A stretch of 6,343 nucleotides of DNA from an uncultured Pseudomonadota bacterium (lineage in GTDB: Bacteria; Myxococcota_A; UBA9042; CAIXZC01): contig CALFHQ010000242.1 in the NCBI GenBank assembly GCA_937876385.1, positions 1-6,343 of the forward strand, in the 5' to 3' direction. Below the pieces are notes generated by a model, which had not been told where the DNA came from, searched no databases, and saw only the letters and a list, made by a program, of their open reading frames with translations. Each line of letters begins with the position of its first letter. The first letter of the stretch is position 1. Shown piece by piece: positions 1-5,992 of the stretch. Made by a program: the position numbers and the translations under genes.

Positions 1-2
1 GG

Positions 3-977
3 CGTCTTGACCTCAAATCTTCCAATCTAAGCGCCGCAGGAATCTTCATCCGAACTCGCCGAGATTTTCCCCTGGGGAAATTGGTGTGCGTGGTCTTTCG
101 GGATCAGTTCGAGGGGGACAAGTCACCTGTCTATCTTGTGGGTTTGGTGAGGCGTGTCCAGAAGGAGCCGGTGAAAGGGATCGGCCTTGAATGGACCCAG
201 GCCGTGACCCCCGCTTCAACTGTTCAACTGGCTCGCTTCTTGCGAACCATGCTGAAGGTGACTTCCGGACGCATCAAGCGGAAGATGGCGGGGCGAGGGA
301 CAGAACAACACTCGGTGTTCGAATTCCCGAAGGATGTGGATCGAGGAGGCGCTGCCGCTTCAAAGTCCTCGGCCAACACCTCGGGGGAGTCCCTGGAACC
401 CGAAGACTTCGAGCGAACCAGACCCCTTCCGGGAAACCTTGACGAAGTCGAGAATCTCACCATCGAGGTTACCCCTTTCGACGATGACGATACCGGCGGA
501 ATCGAGGTTCTCCACAATCTGGTGGGCGAGCCGGTCATCGCCGGCCCCCTCCCGGTCATGGACTGGGAGTGGGAGGTCCGGGGAGAGACCCGTTACTCCG
601 ACGACCCGGGTCCCATCACTGAATCGGTGAGCCGCACCGATTCCATGGCGATCTGCGACTTGGAGGGAACCCTCACCGTGGGGGAGGACCAGACGTCGCT
701 GCGAATAAAGTACCTGGGACTTCATGGGATGTACATTGAATCGAATCTGGGTCCCATCAACCAGAGAGCGTCTCTTCGCATCTCCGCCATCATTCCCACC
801 AAGTTGGGGGGGAAGAAGGTCGCTTGGCTGTGTCGAATCATCGGCATTGAGGGGGGAGAGATCAGCGGGAAACCGGGGCTCGACCTTCAGGTGGAAGGGT
901 ACGACGAGGGGCTGGACCCCGGCATCTTGAAACGGTATGTCCGCTGGCTGCAGTTCCACAACATCGCTGGAAAGTAA
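3..977 (+). CDS. Tandem PilZ-domain protein, 5' end outside the window
   Basis: The frame is open from the window edge to the TAA at 975-977 (324 residues visible), so the true start lies upstream. An internal TTG at 81 would cut a domain in half and is rejected. The first visible residues are the end of a PilZ domain. N-L-S-A-A-G at residues 8-13 fits the [DN]xSxxG half of the c-di-GMP site, followed by the beta strands typical of the family (GIFIRT, GLVRRVQ, GIGLEW). The RxxxR half would lie outside the window. An acidic linker of roughly 100 residues follows. A second PilZ-like domain occupies about nt 640-965, where the matching position reads Y-L-G-L-H-G and no RxxxR is evident, so ligand binding by this copy is doubtful. 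PilZ proteins are usually cytoplasmic c-di-GMP receptors acting through partner proteins. The gene lies 16 nt upstream of the transporter, so co-transcription is likely. The family call is fairly secure; the output is unknown. Confidence 0.75.
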   Translation, partial: RLDLKSSNLSAAGIFIRTRRDFPLGKLVCVVFRDQFEGDKSPVYLVGLVRRVQKEPVKGIGLEWTQAVTPASTVQLARFLRTMLKVTSGRIKRKMAGRGTEQHSVFEFPKDVDRGGAAASKSSANTSGESLEPEDFERTRPLPGNLDEVENLTIEVTPFDDDDTGGIEVLHNLVGEPVIAGPLPVMDWEWEVRGETRYSDDPGPITESVSRTDSMAICDLEGTLTVGEDQTSLRIKYLGLHGMYIESNLGPINQRASLRISAIIPTKLGGKKVAWLCRIIGIEGGEISGKPGLDLQVEGYDEGLDPGILKRYVRWLQFHNIAGK

Positions 978-993
978 TTGAAGAGGATTTTCG

Positions 994-2388
994 ATGAGCG
1001 AAACGGTAGTTACCCCCCCAAAGACCGACAAAGACCCCTTTCCCCGGAGTTTCTGGACGGCCAACACCACCGAGCTGTTTGAGCGGGGGGCCTATTACGC
1101 CGTTGCATCCTTCATTGTGCTTTACCTGGGGCGGTTGGGGCTGGGCGAGTACTGGCCCAGCACTCTAAACGGTCTTCTGTGGAGCCTCATCTACTTCCTC
1201 CCCATCCTCTCGGGAACCATCGCCGACGTGGTGGGCTTTCGGCGGTCGCTGATTCTCGCCTTCGTGCTGTTGGCGGTGGGCTACTTCTTCATGGGGTATC
1301 CCGTCTTTATCGATGGGCAGACTTTGCTCCCGAAGGCAGGAAGCGACATGACCGCCGGTACCGGCGTCATCGCTCCGATTCTTATTGGAATTGTGCTGGT
1401 CGGTTTGGGGGGCTCCTTCGTCAAGCCGGTGATTTCCGGGACGGTCCAGAAAACGTCTGGAGTTCGAGCGACCCTGGCTTTCGGCATCTTCTACATGGTC
1501 GTCAATATTGGTTCTCTGTTCGGGCGTGGAATCAGCTATTTCGTCCGAACCCACTTCAGCCTTCCGTACATCTTCCTGGTTGGCGTCGGTTGTGCTCTGT
1601 TGGCCCTTGTGACGGTGATCGGGTTCTACATCGACCCAGACCATGTGCCGGGGCAGGCCGTGGTGAAGAAGCCTCGAAAGTCCGTTGCGCAGATTCTCAC
1701 CGACATGGTCTTGGTCCTCAAGAACAAGCGCTTTGCCCTGTTTCTGCTGGTGTCCAGCGGGTTCTTCTTCCTCTATGCTCAAGTCTACAACGTGCTCCCT
1801 TTGTACCTGGAAAAGGTGGTGGAGAATGACCCGCCGGTGGATCTTTACACCATGGCGAACCCCTTTGTGATTGTCGCTTTCCAGCTCATCGTGACGCACC
1901 TGTTTGGGGGGATGAAGCCGATACGCTCCATTGTCATCGGGACCATCATCATCGGGCTCTCCATGGCCATCAACGTGATCCCGGTGCTCACGGGCCATAT
2001 CCGCCTGGATATCATGGAGATTCTCCCGCTGGGTTCTTTGATGATCACCCTCAACGTGGGGCTGGTTGCCCTGGGTGAGTTGTTCACATCGGCGAGAACC
2101 TACGAGTACATCGGCGCCTTAGCACCCAAGGGAAGAGAAGGCTTGTTCCTGGGGTACGCCAGCCTCCCCATGGCCATCGGAGCGCTCATTGGTGGACCCG
2201 CTGGAGCGGCCATCTTCAACGAAATCATGTGCGCCAATTCAACCAAAGACAGCGCCACGGGGCTGCTGAATTTGGACCCCACGATGGCCACCCTGGGTTG
2301 GCTTGTGCTCATGGGAATCGGATTGCTCTCTGCCTTGTCGATGTATCTGTACAACGGATGGCTCAGACGCCTTGGGGAAGATGTCTGA
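994..2388 (+). CDS. POT/PTR2-type major facilitator transporter
   Basis: A 464-residue inner-membrane protein with about 12 hydrophobic helices. The ATG at 994 follows AAGAGGA at 981-987 with 6-nt spacing. Three proton-coupled oligopeptide transporter (POT) hallmarks are visible. ExxERxxYY lies at residues 27-35 in helix 1, with Gly where Phe is usual. K144 sits in SFVKP on helix 4. FYMVVNIGSL at 166-175 corresponds to the family's FYxxINxGSL signature. E362 in ALGELFTSAR fits the conserved helix 10 glutamate. The helix 2-3 loop GTIADVVGFRR (74-84) is the general MFS motif A. POT members import di- and tripeptides or related solutes with protons. Substrate cannot be read from sequence, and distant relatives carry nitrate or other compounds. 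An extracytoplasmic loop at about 104-123 is somewhat long. The gene sits between the PilZ gene and an exported FN3-like protein. Membership of MFS is very secure and of POT is likely. Confidence 0.85.
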   Translation: MSETVVTPPKTDKDPFPRSFWTANTTELFERGAYYAVASFIVLYLGRLGLGEYWPSTLNGLLWSLIYFLPILSGTIADVVGFRRSLILAFVLLAVGYFFMGYPVFIDGQTLLPKAGSDMTAGTGVIAPILIGIVLVGLGGSFVKPVISGTVQKTSGVRATLAFGIFYMVVNIGSLFGRGISYFVRTHFSLPYIFLVGVGCALLALVTVIGFYIDPDHVPGQAVVKKPRKSVAQILTDMVLVLKNKRFALFLLVSSGFFFLYAQVYNVLPLYLEKVVENDPPVDLYTMANPFVIVAFQLIVTHLFGGMKPIRSIVIGTIIIGLSMAINVIPVLTGHIRLDIMEILPLGSLMITLNVGLVALGELFTSARTYEYIGALAPKGREGLFLGYASLPMAIGALIGGPAGAAIFNEIMCANSTKDSATGLLNLDPTMATLGWLVLMGIGLLSALSMYLYNGWLRRLGEDV

Positions 2389-2428
2389 CAGGTTTTTGGC
2401 ACGGGATTGTCGTTGTGTTGCCTTCTTC

Positions 2429-2434
2429 AGGAGG
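2429..2434 (+). promoter_or_regulatory. Ribosome binding site fixing a TTG start
   Basis: AGGAGG lies 6 nt upstream of the TTG at 2441. This is the best Shine-Dalgarno match in the window, and the protein from that TTG begins with a compact signal peptide. The competing in-frame ATG at 2381, which overlaps the transporter stop, has only a GGGGAAG directly abutting it and would add 20 residues including an unusual charged, Cys-containing N-terminus. Confidence 0.7.
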
Positions 2435-2440
2435 GATGAG

Positions 2441-3058
2441 TTGAGTCGAGTTCCAGCAAGAGCGCTCCTGGTTGGTCTTTTGGTCCTCTTGGGAGTGAGT
2501 GACGTTTTCGCCGGAGAGGTCCCCAATCAACCCCCTCACAATTTCGATCTCGTCTACCCGGAGGATGGACAAACCGGGGTCCCCACGGATGTTCTCTTTC
2601 GCTGGAGGAGGACCCGAGACCCCGAAGATGGCCCCATGCGCTACGAATTGTATGTGAGCCAGAATACCCAGTTTAGCGGAGCCTTTCCGGTGGACGTCTC
2701 GGCCCTCTCCCACGGGCTCCTCGTCCCCTCCAACTCGCCCCAACCAAACCCTTCTGCTTCACCTTTTGCCTGGATGGCGTCGCTGGTGCTTCTAGGGTTC
2801 GGTTTGCGAACTCGGCGTCGCTGGCGCTCAATGTGTCTTGTCCTCCTGGTTGCGTTGGCGTTGGGAGCCTGCGGCGATTCGGGGCCTCAGGAAGAAGAAG
2901 GGATTGCTCCAAACCAGATTGGTTCAACGGTGGATTTTCTTACTGAGAATCGAGCCTACTACTGGAAGGTTCGAGCCTACGATGATAAGGACGATTTTAC
3001 CGAATCCCAGGTCTTCGGGTTCAACACCTACCAACTGTCCAACGAGGATCTACCATGA
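2441..3058 (+). CDS. Exported FN3-like protein with an intradomain membrane hairpin or lipobox insert
   Basis: Starting at TTG 2441 the product has 205 residues. Residues 1-24 form a signal peptide ending VFA before Gly25. Residues 31-95 look like the first half of a bacterial FN3 domain: PPHNFDLVYPEDGQTGVPTD, then LFRWRRTRDPEDG and YELYVS. Residues 163-196 supply the missing second half, with NRAYYWKVRAYDDKDD and a final VFGFNT strand. Between them lies an unexpected insert. Residues 109-122 are hydrophobic, residues 123-129 are Arg-rich (RTRRRWR), and residues 131-143 are hydrophobic again, ending L-G-A-C (C144), a good lipobox. An acidic GDSGPQEEEG stretch follows. The first hydrophobic segment plus Arg tail resembles PEP-CTERM/GlyGly-CTERM sorting tails, without their signature motif. 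The gene starts 52 nt after the transporter stop, and its TGA overlaps the ATG of the next gene, implying translational coupling. The function is unknown. The FN3 assignment is by eye. Confidence 0.7.
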   Translation: MSRVPARALLVGLLVLLGVSDVFAGEVPNQPPHNFDLVYPEDGQTGVPTDVLFRWRRTRDPEDGPMRYELYVSQNTQFSGAFPVDVSALSHGLLVPSNSPQPNPSASPFAWMASLVLLGFGLRTRRRWRSMCLVLLVALALGACGDSGPQEEEGIAPNQIGSTVDFLTENRAYYWKVRAYDDKDDFTESQVFGFNTYQLSNEDLP

Positions 3059-3975
3059 TGAATCGCTTGATCCAACACACAGCGCTGCTGGCCTTTGCTG
3101 CTTTCATCGTGTCGAGTTGCGGTGCCGGTTCAGGGGGCAAGGAAGGAACCGACCTGGTGGCTGATGCCTCCACTGACCACACCGAAGTTGACGTTTTGGA
3201 CATTCACGATTCAACGATCCTCGATGTTCTGGACCTGGGTCTTGACCTGGAAGACGAACTTCCTTTGCCGGATGTGATGCTCGACGAAGGGTCCGATGGG
3301 GATCTGGAGGATGGGCTCGAAGTCGCAGAGGATCTATCGACGGACACCGGTCCTGCTTGCGTCCCGCCGATGCCGACTTGCACAGTGACCTGTTCCAACG
3401 ACGAAGAGTGCACCGTTCTGGGCAATCCAACCATGGGGATCTACGACGAAGACAACTGGACCTGTGTGGACGGGGCATGTCGCTGGACCGGTTGCCACGA
3501 CAACGCCGAGTGTGCTGTGGAGCCCTCCCTGGAAGGCAAGGAATACCGATGTATCGAATCCAATTGCGGCATGCGACTGTGTCTCACAAAGTGCGCGGAG
3601 GTCGTCGATTGCCTGCCATCTACCTACATGGGCACGGCCTTCGACAACGACAACTACGCATGCGATGGGGGGATCTGTCGATACCTGGGCTGCATGAGTG
3701 ACGACGAGTGTACCGACAGTTACAAAGTCGCCGGCGAACCCCGCACCTTTGAATGTGTCGAAGGAAGCGAAGGGGTGGGGGTCTGCATGGCTTCGTGCTT
3801 TAGCCCCATTGACTGCGTTCCTGCGGGTTCAAACGCCATCCTTGATTCGAACAACTGGGCCTGCCAGGAGTTCCACTGCGTTTACAAAGGGTGTCAGTCC
3901 ACCGACGAATGTGAAGAAGTCTACCAGTACTCTCCACAGGATTGGGTTTGCTCCGACAGCTACTGGGCCCTATAA
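3055..3975 (+). CDS. Cys-rich triple-repeat lipoprotein with Asp-rich linker
   Basis: The start is ATG 3055, with GAGG at 3044-3047 upstream; it overlaps the preceding TGA, and an adjacent ATG at 3058 is also possible. The 306-residue product has a lipoprotein signal peptide with lipobox V-S-S-C (C22), a Gly/Ser-rich +2 region and a strongly acidic Asp/Leu linker (about 31-98). Three Cys-rich repeats of about 65 residues follow, at roughly 109-175, 176-243 and 244-306. The shared pattern is C-x3-C-x5-C-x15-17-C-x4-C-x4-C-x5-C-x12-14-C. Each repeat has D-x-[DN]-N-[WY]-x-C before its fourth Cys (131-137, 197-203, 264-270). Repeat 1 carries one additional Cys (C171). The oxidised repeats imply an extracytoplasmic, probably surface, location with many disulfides. 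The acidic D-x-D/N clusters could bind calcium, but that is inference. I do not recognise a named family. Its likely partner is the FN3-like protein encoded directly upstream. Confidence 0.8.
   Translation: MMNRLIQHTALLAFAAFIVSSCGAGSGGKEGTDLVADASTDHTEVDVLDIHDSTILDVLDLGLDLEDELPLPDVMLDEGSDGDLEDGLEVAEDLSTDTGPACVPPMPTCTVTCSNDEECTVLGNPTMGIYDEDNWTCVDGACRWTGCHDNAECAVEPSLEGKEYRCIESNCGMRLCLTKCAEVVDCLPSTYMGTAFDNDNYACDGGICRYLGCMSDDECTDSYKVAGEPRTFECVEGSEGVGVCMASCFSPIDCVPAGSNAILDSNNWACQEFHCVYKGCQSTDECEEVYQYSPQDWVCSDSYWAL
3430..3955 (+). repeat. Protein-level triple repeat in the Cys-rich lipoprotein
   Basis: Three diverged copies of a Cys-rich unit of about 65 residues lie in tandem in the lipoprotein. 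The alignment is anchored by DEDNWTC, DNDNYAC and DSNNWAC, each followed by x4-C-x4-GC-x5-C. The DNA copies are well diverged, so this is old domain duplication rather than recent slippage. The full three-repeat region begins near nt 3379; the bounds given cover its most clearly aligned part. Confidence 0.75.
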
Positions 3976-4536
3976 GCGCCACTGCCGTACCACCCGAACT
4001 CCTCCCACGGTTTGCAGGGATATTCTCAGTTGGAAGGGGACCAATTCCAGCGCATTCATGGTCCTACTTGCACCTAGATTGAAGATGTCGGTTCCCGTAT
4101 AGACCCAACCATCCCCCGGCGCGGCTGCAAGAGCCACGGCAAAAAGTGCCTTGGTGATCCCTCGTCTTCTGTGCTCCGGGGCCACATGAAGTCCCCAGTC
4201 CAGAAGATCTTCCTTATCCCTTCGAAATCCCCAGTAGGCCACCAACCGGCCGTCGCTTCGGGAACGGGCAACAGCCAGCAGTTGGACGTCCTCGGGCGTC
4301 TGCGTTGAATCGGGATTGATTCTAAGGGCCTCCTCCAGTGCGGCGGGAATGCTGTCTCCAGAAAGAACTTCCACCCGGTAGCCGTCAACCGAAGAGGGCC
4401 GGACGGAGGAATCGATTCTCCTTCGATAGCGAACAACCATTCGGAGGTCCAGCAGAGGTCTGGCAACCTTGATGCACCCCTGTGCCACGGCCCCGGCCAC
4501 TCCCCGGCGGGTGATGGCGTCAAGAATTCGGTTCAT
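3970..4536 (-). CDS. GNAT-family N-acetyltransferase
   Basis: From ATG at 4536 the product has 188 residues. That ATG follows GGGGGGA by 8 nt, whereas the more upstream TTG at 4581 has no usable binding site. The N-terminal part (1-50) is basic and unassigned. The GNAT fold follows at about 53-175: a beta strand pair QLLAVARS and RLVAYWGF, then the acetyl-CoA motif A LHVAPEHRRRGITKAL (116-131). That motif holds the R-x-x-G pyrophosphate-binding core, with Thr in the usual final Gly/Ala position. A motif B-like segment follows, NLGASRTMNALELVPF (153-168). Such enzymes transfer an acetyl group from acetyl-CoA to an amine, and the acceptor cannot be predicted here. It is a cytoplasmic protein lying between envelope genes. 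Its TAG stop (3970-3972) overlaps the end of the convergent lipoprotein gene, and it diverges from the EEP gene by 59 bp. Confidence 0.8.
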   Translation of the reverse strand: MNRILDAITRRGVAGAVAQGCIKVARPLLDLRMVVRYRRRIDSSVRPSSVDGYRVEVLSGDSIPAALEEALRINPDSTQTPEDVQLLAVARSRSDGRLVAYWGFRRDKEDLLDWGLHVAPEHRRRGITKALFAVALAAAPGDGWVYTGTDIFNLGASRTMNALELVPFQLRISLQTVGGVRVVRQWRL

Positions 4537-4555
4537 CTGTTCAATCCCCCCAACT

Positions 4556-4582
4556 GTTGCTAGACTACTCCAAAGTAGCAAC
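4556..4582. promoter_or_regulatory. Inverted repeat in the divergent intergenic gap, candidate operator or leader hairpin
   Basis: The arms GTTGCTA (4556-4562) and TAGCAAC (4576-4582) are exact reverse complements across a 13-nt spacer. Nested inside, CTACT (4565-4569) and AGTAG (4574-4578) form a second stem over a CCAA loop. The two stems share bases 4576-4578, so in RNA they exclude each other. The element fills the centre of the 59-bp gap between divergent genes and ends 3 nt before the GAGGA ribosome site of the EEP gene. It could be a dimeric regulator site or a leader structure. There is no downstream T-run, so it is not an intrinsic terminator. Confidence 0.4.
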
Positions 4583-4595
4583 CTAGAGGAAGTCT

Positions 4596-5819
4596 ATGAA
4601 CCAAACCCGGTCGGTTCTTGTGATTGCACTGTTGGCGAACCTGCTGCCTCTCGCTGCATCGTGCTCGAAGCAGTCCAAACCCCAGACGTGTCCCGATCCC
4701 GGCACAACGAAAGGGACCCAGGCCGCTTCCCAATCCAACTCGGAGGGCACAATGGAGTCGGACGGCGCATTTCGGATCGTCACCTTCAACACTGGATTGG
4801 CAAGAAACTTCGTCGCTTACGCCCAGGAACGGCTGGAATCCGTGGCCGAGGCGCTGGCCACGGCGCCCGCAGATGTTGTGTGCCTCCAGGAAGTCTGGGA
4901 ACCCGATGATTTTCGATGGATCCAGGAAACGGCGTCCAAGTCCTTTCCCTACTCTTACTACGAGTTTGAAGGTGCCCCCGGTGCCAAGTCGAAGCCCAGT
5001 TGCACGCTGGAGGACCTGAAACCGCTCCTCGAGTGCATTCAGGAACACTGCATGGAGACGTCGGACTTGAGCGGATGCGTGATGAAGAACTGCACGGTCG
5101 CTATGGCCAAGCTCTCCCCCGCTTGCCGAAAATGTCTGGCCGTCAACGTCTCAAAACCCATGGCCGAAATCGCAAAGATCTGCGTCGAAGGGAGCGCCGA
5201 GTTCGCATACGACGGCCGAAATGGATTGGCAATTCTCAGCCGCTATCCCCTCAAGAACATCGAGAAGCTGGAGCTTCCCGCCTATTTCATCCGACGAGGC
5301 GCTTTAACCGCCGAAGTGGCCACACCGAAGGGACCGGTGAAGGTGCTGTGCACCCACCTCTCCACCCCCCTCGAAGCCGTCCCCTACATGGGGAAGAAGG
5401 GAACCTGGGAAGAAGAGCAAAAGGCGCAGATCGAAGCCCTCATCGAGTACACAGCCCGAATGTCTCGGGGCGTTCCCACAGTCCTTGCCGGAGATTTCAA
5501 CTGTGGACCCAAGCTGGACGACGTCCAGGGAGAGTTCCCCGAACATTTCCAGATGCTCCTGGATGCCGGGTGGCAGGCACCCTATCTCGACTTGGCGCCT
5601 CCTCAGTGCACCTTCTGTTCGACAAACGAACTGGTGAAAGAGGAAGGGAACAAGCTCCTCGACCATATCCTCCTGATGAACTTTCCCAGGAGTCGCTATC
5701 AGGAAGAAACCAGGCGAATCTTTGATGCCGCCGTGAACACCCCCACGGGGCTCGATGTAGAGAATTTGCCCCTCTCAGACCACTATGGGGTCTTTGTTCA
5801 GAAACCCGCATATCCCTGA
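4596..5819 (+). CDS. Lipoprotein with EEP-superfamily hydrolase domain and Cys-rich insert
   Basis: The 407-residue product starts at ATG 4596, with GAGGA at 4586-4590. The signal peptide ends LAASC (C23), giving a lipidated protein outside the cytoplasm, and a Ser/Thr/Gly-rich spacer runs to about 57. The rest is an endonuclease/exonuclease/phosphatase domain with its catalytic set visible: FNTG (N65), LQEVW (E99), NGLAILSRYPL (N209), THLS (H254), GDFN (D300, N302), LDH (D356, H357) and SDH (D395, H396). These residues bind Mg2+ and cleave phosphodiesters. The family includes secreted nucleases, sphingomyelinase-type phospholipases and phosphatases; the layout recalls the sphingomyelinase-like branch, but substrate is not determined. 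Residues about 124-204 between E99 and N209 hold an insert with eight cysteines (136, 147, 152, 161, 166, 177, 180, 196), probably four disulfides. It is separated from the GNAT gene by a gap containing an inverted repeat and is likely transcribed alone. Confidence 0.88.
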   Translation: MNQTRSVLVIALLANLLPLAASCSKQSKPQTCPDPGTTKGTQAASQSNSEGTMESDGAFRIVTFNTGLARNFVAYAQERLESVAEALATAPADVVCLQEVWEPDDFRWIQETASKSFPYSYYEFEGAPGAKSKPSCTLEDLKPLLECIQEHCMETSDLSGCVMKNCTVAMAKLSPACRKCLAVNVSKPMAEIAKICVEGSAEFAYDGRNGLAILSRYPLKNIEKLELPAYFIRRGALTAEVATPKGPVKVLCTHLSTPLEAVPYMGKKGTWEEEQKAQIEALIEYTARMSRGVPTVLAGDFNCGPKLDDVQGEFPEHFQMLLDAGWQAPYLDLAPPQCTFCSTNELVKEEGNKLLDHILLMNFPRSRYQEETRRIFDAAVNTPTGLDVENLPLSDHYGVFVQKPAYP

Positions 5820-5887
5820 GAACCCCTGCCGCCGCGGTCTTCGTTCCATCGCCGAAGGACTGGCGCTGCAAAAGGCCACTCCTTCCC

Positions 5888-5916
5888 TTGGTTCCAAACA
5901 GCCTTTCTCGTACAAT
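5888..5916 (+). promoter_or_regulatory. Putative sigma70-type promoter for the last lipoprotein gene
   Basis: TTGGTT (5888-5893) and TACAAT (5911-5916) are separated by exactly 17 nt. The -10 box matches the consensus at five of six positions and the -35 at three of six. Transcription would begin around 5923, giving a leader of about 70 nt before the ATG at 5993. It is the only convincing promoter-like pair noticed in the 173-bp gap, but AT-rich hexamers occur by chance. Confidence 0.35.
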
Positions 5917-5992
5917 CGATGCAACGAGTACCTGATAGTCTGTGCCCGGCGAAATGGAAAAGTCCGGTAAATTGACCCGGAATGGGGGAGCT

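Noticed and set aside
81..977. PilZ gene starting at the TTG at 81
   Set aside because: The frame is open to the window edge, and the residues before it (including N-x-S-x-x-G) belong to the same PilZ domain, so the TTG is internal.
360..1070. Long minus-strand open frame of 236 codons
   Set aside because: It lies antisense to the PilZ gene, has no recognisable domain and extends across two real gene ends. It is a by-product of high GC.
1165..1998. Long minus-strand open frame of 277 codons rich in His, Asp and Arg
   Set aside because: Its composition is typical of the antisense of a membrane protein gene, and the transporter on the plus strand has clear family motifs.
2381..3058. ATG at 2381 as start of the FN3-like protein
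   Set aside because: It has a poorly spaced ribosome site and adds a charged Cys-containing N-terminus before the signal peptide. TTG 2441 has AGGAGG at ideal spacing.
5000..5725. Plus-strand open frame of 241 codons inside the EEP gene
   Set aside because: It is frame-shifted relative to a gene whose catalytic motifs are intact. Its translation is Arg/Pro/His-rich without domains.
5839..5857. Hairpin CTTCG/CGAAG after the EEP stop as a terminator
   Set aside because: The stem has only five pairs with a 9-nt loop and no T-run follows, so there is too little support for an intrinsic terminator.
5785..5970. Small open frame of 61 codons across the gap after the EEP gene
   Set aside because: It begins inside the EEP gene in another frame and has no ribosome site, domain or signal peptide.
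5963..5981. TCCGG/CCGGA inverted repeat upstream of the last lipoprotein
   Set aside because: A 5-bp stem with a 9-nt loop is expected by chance in GC-rich DNA, and there is no other sign of a regulatory leader.
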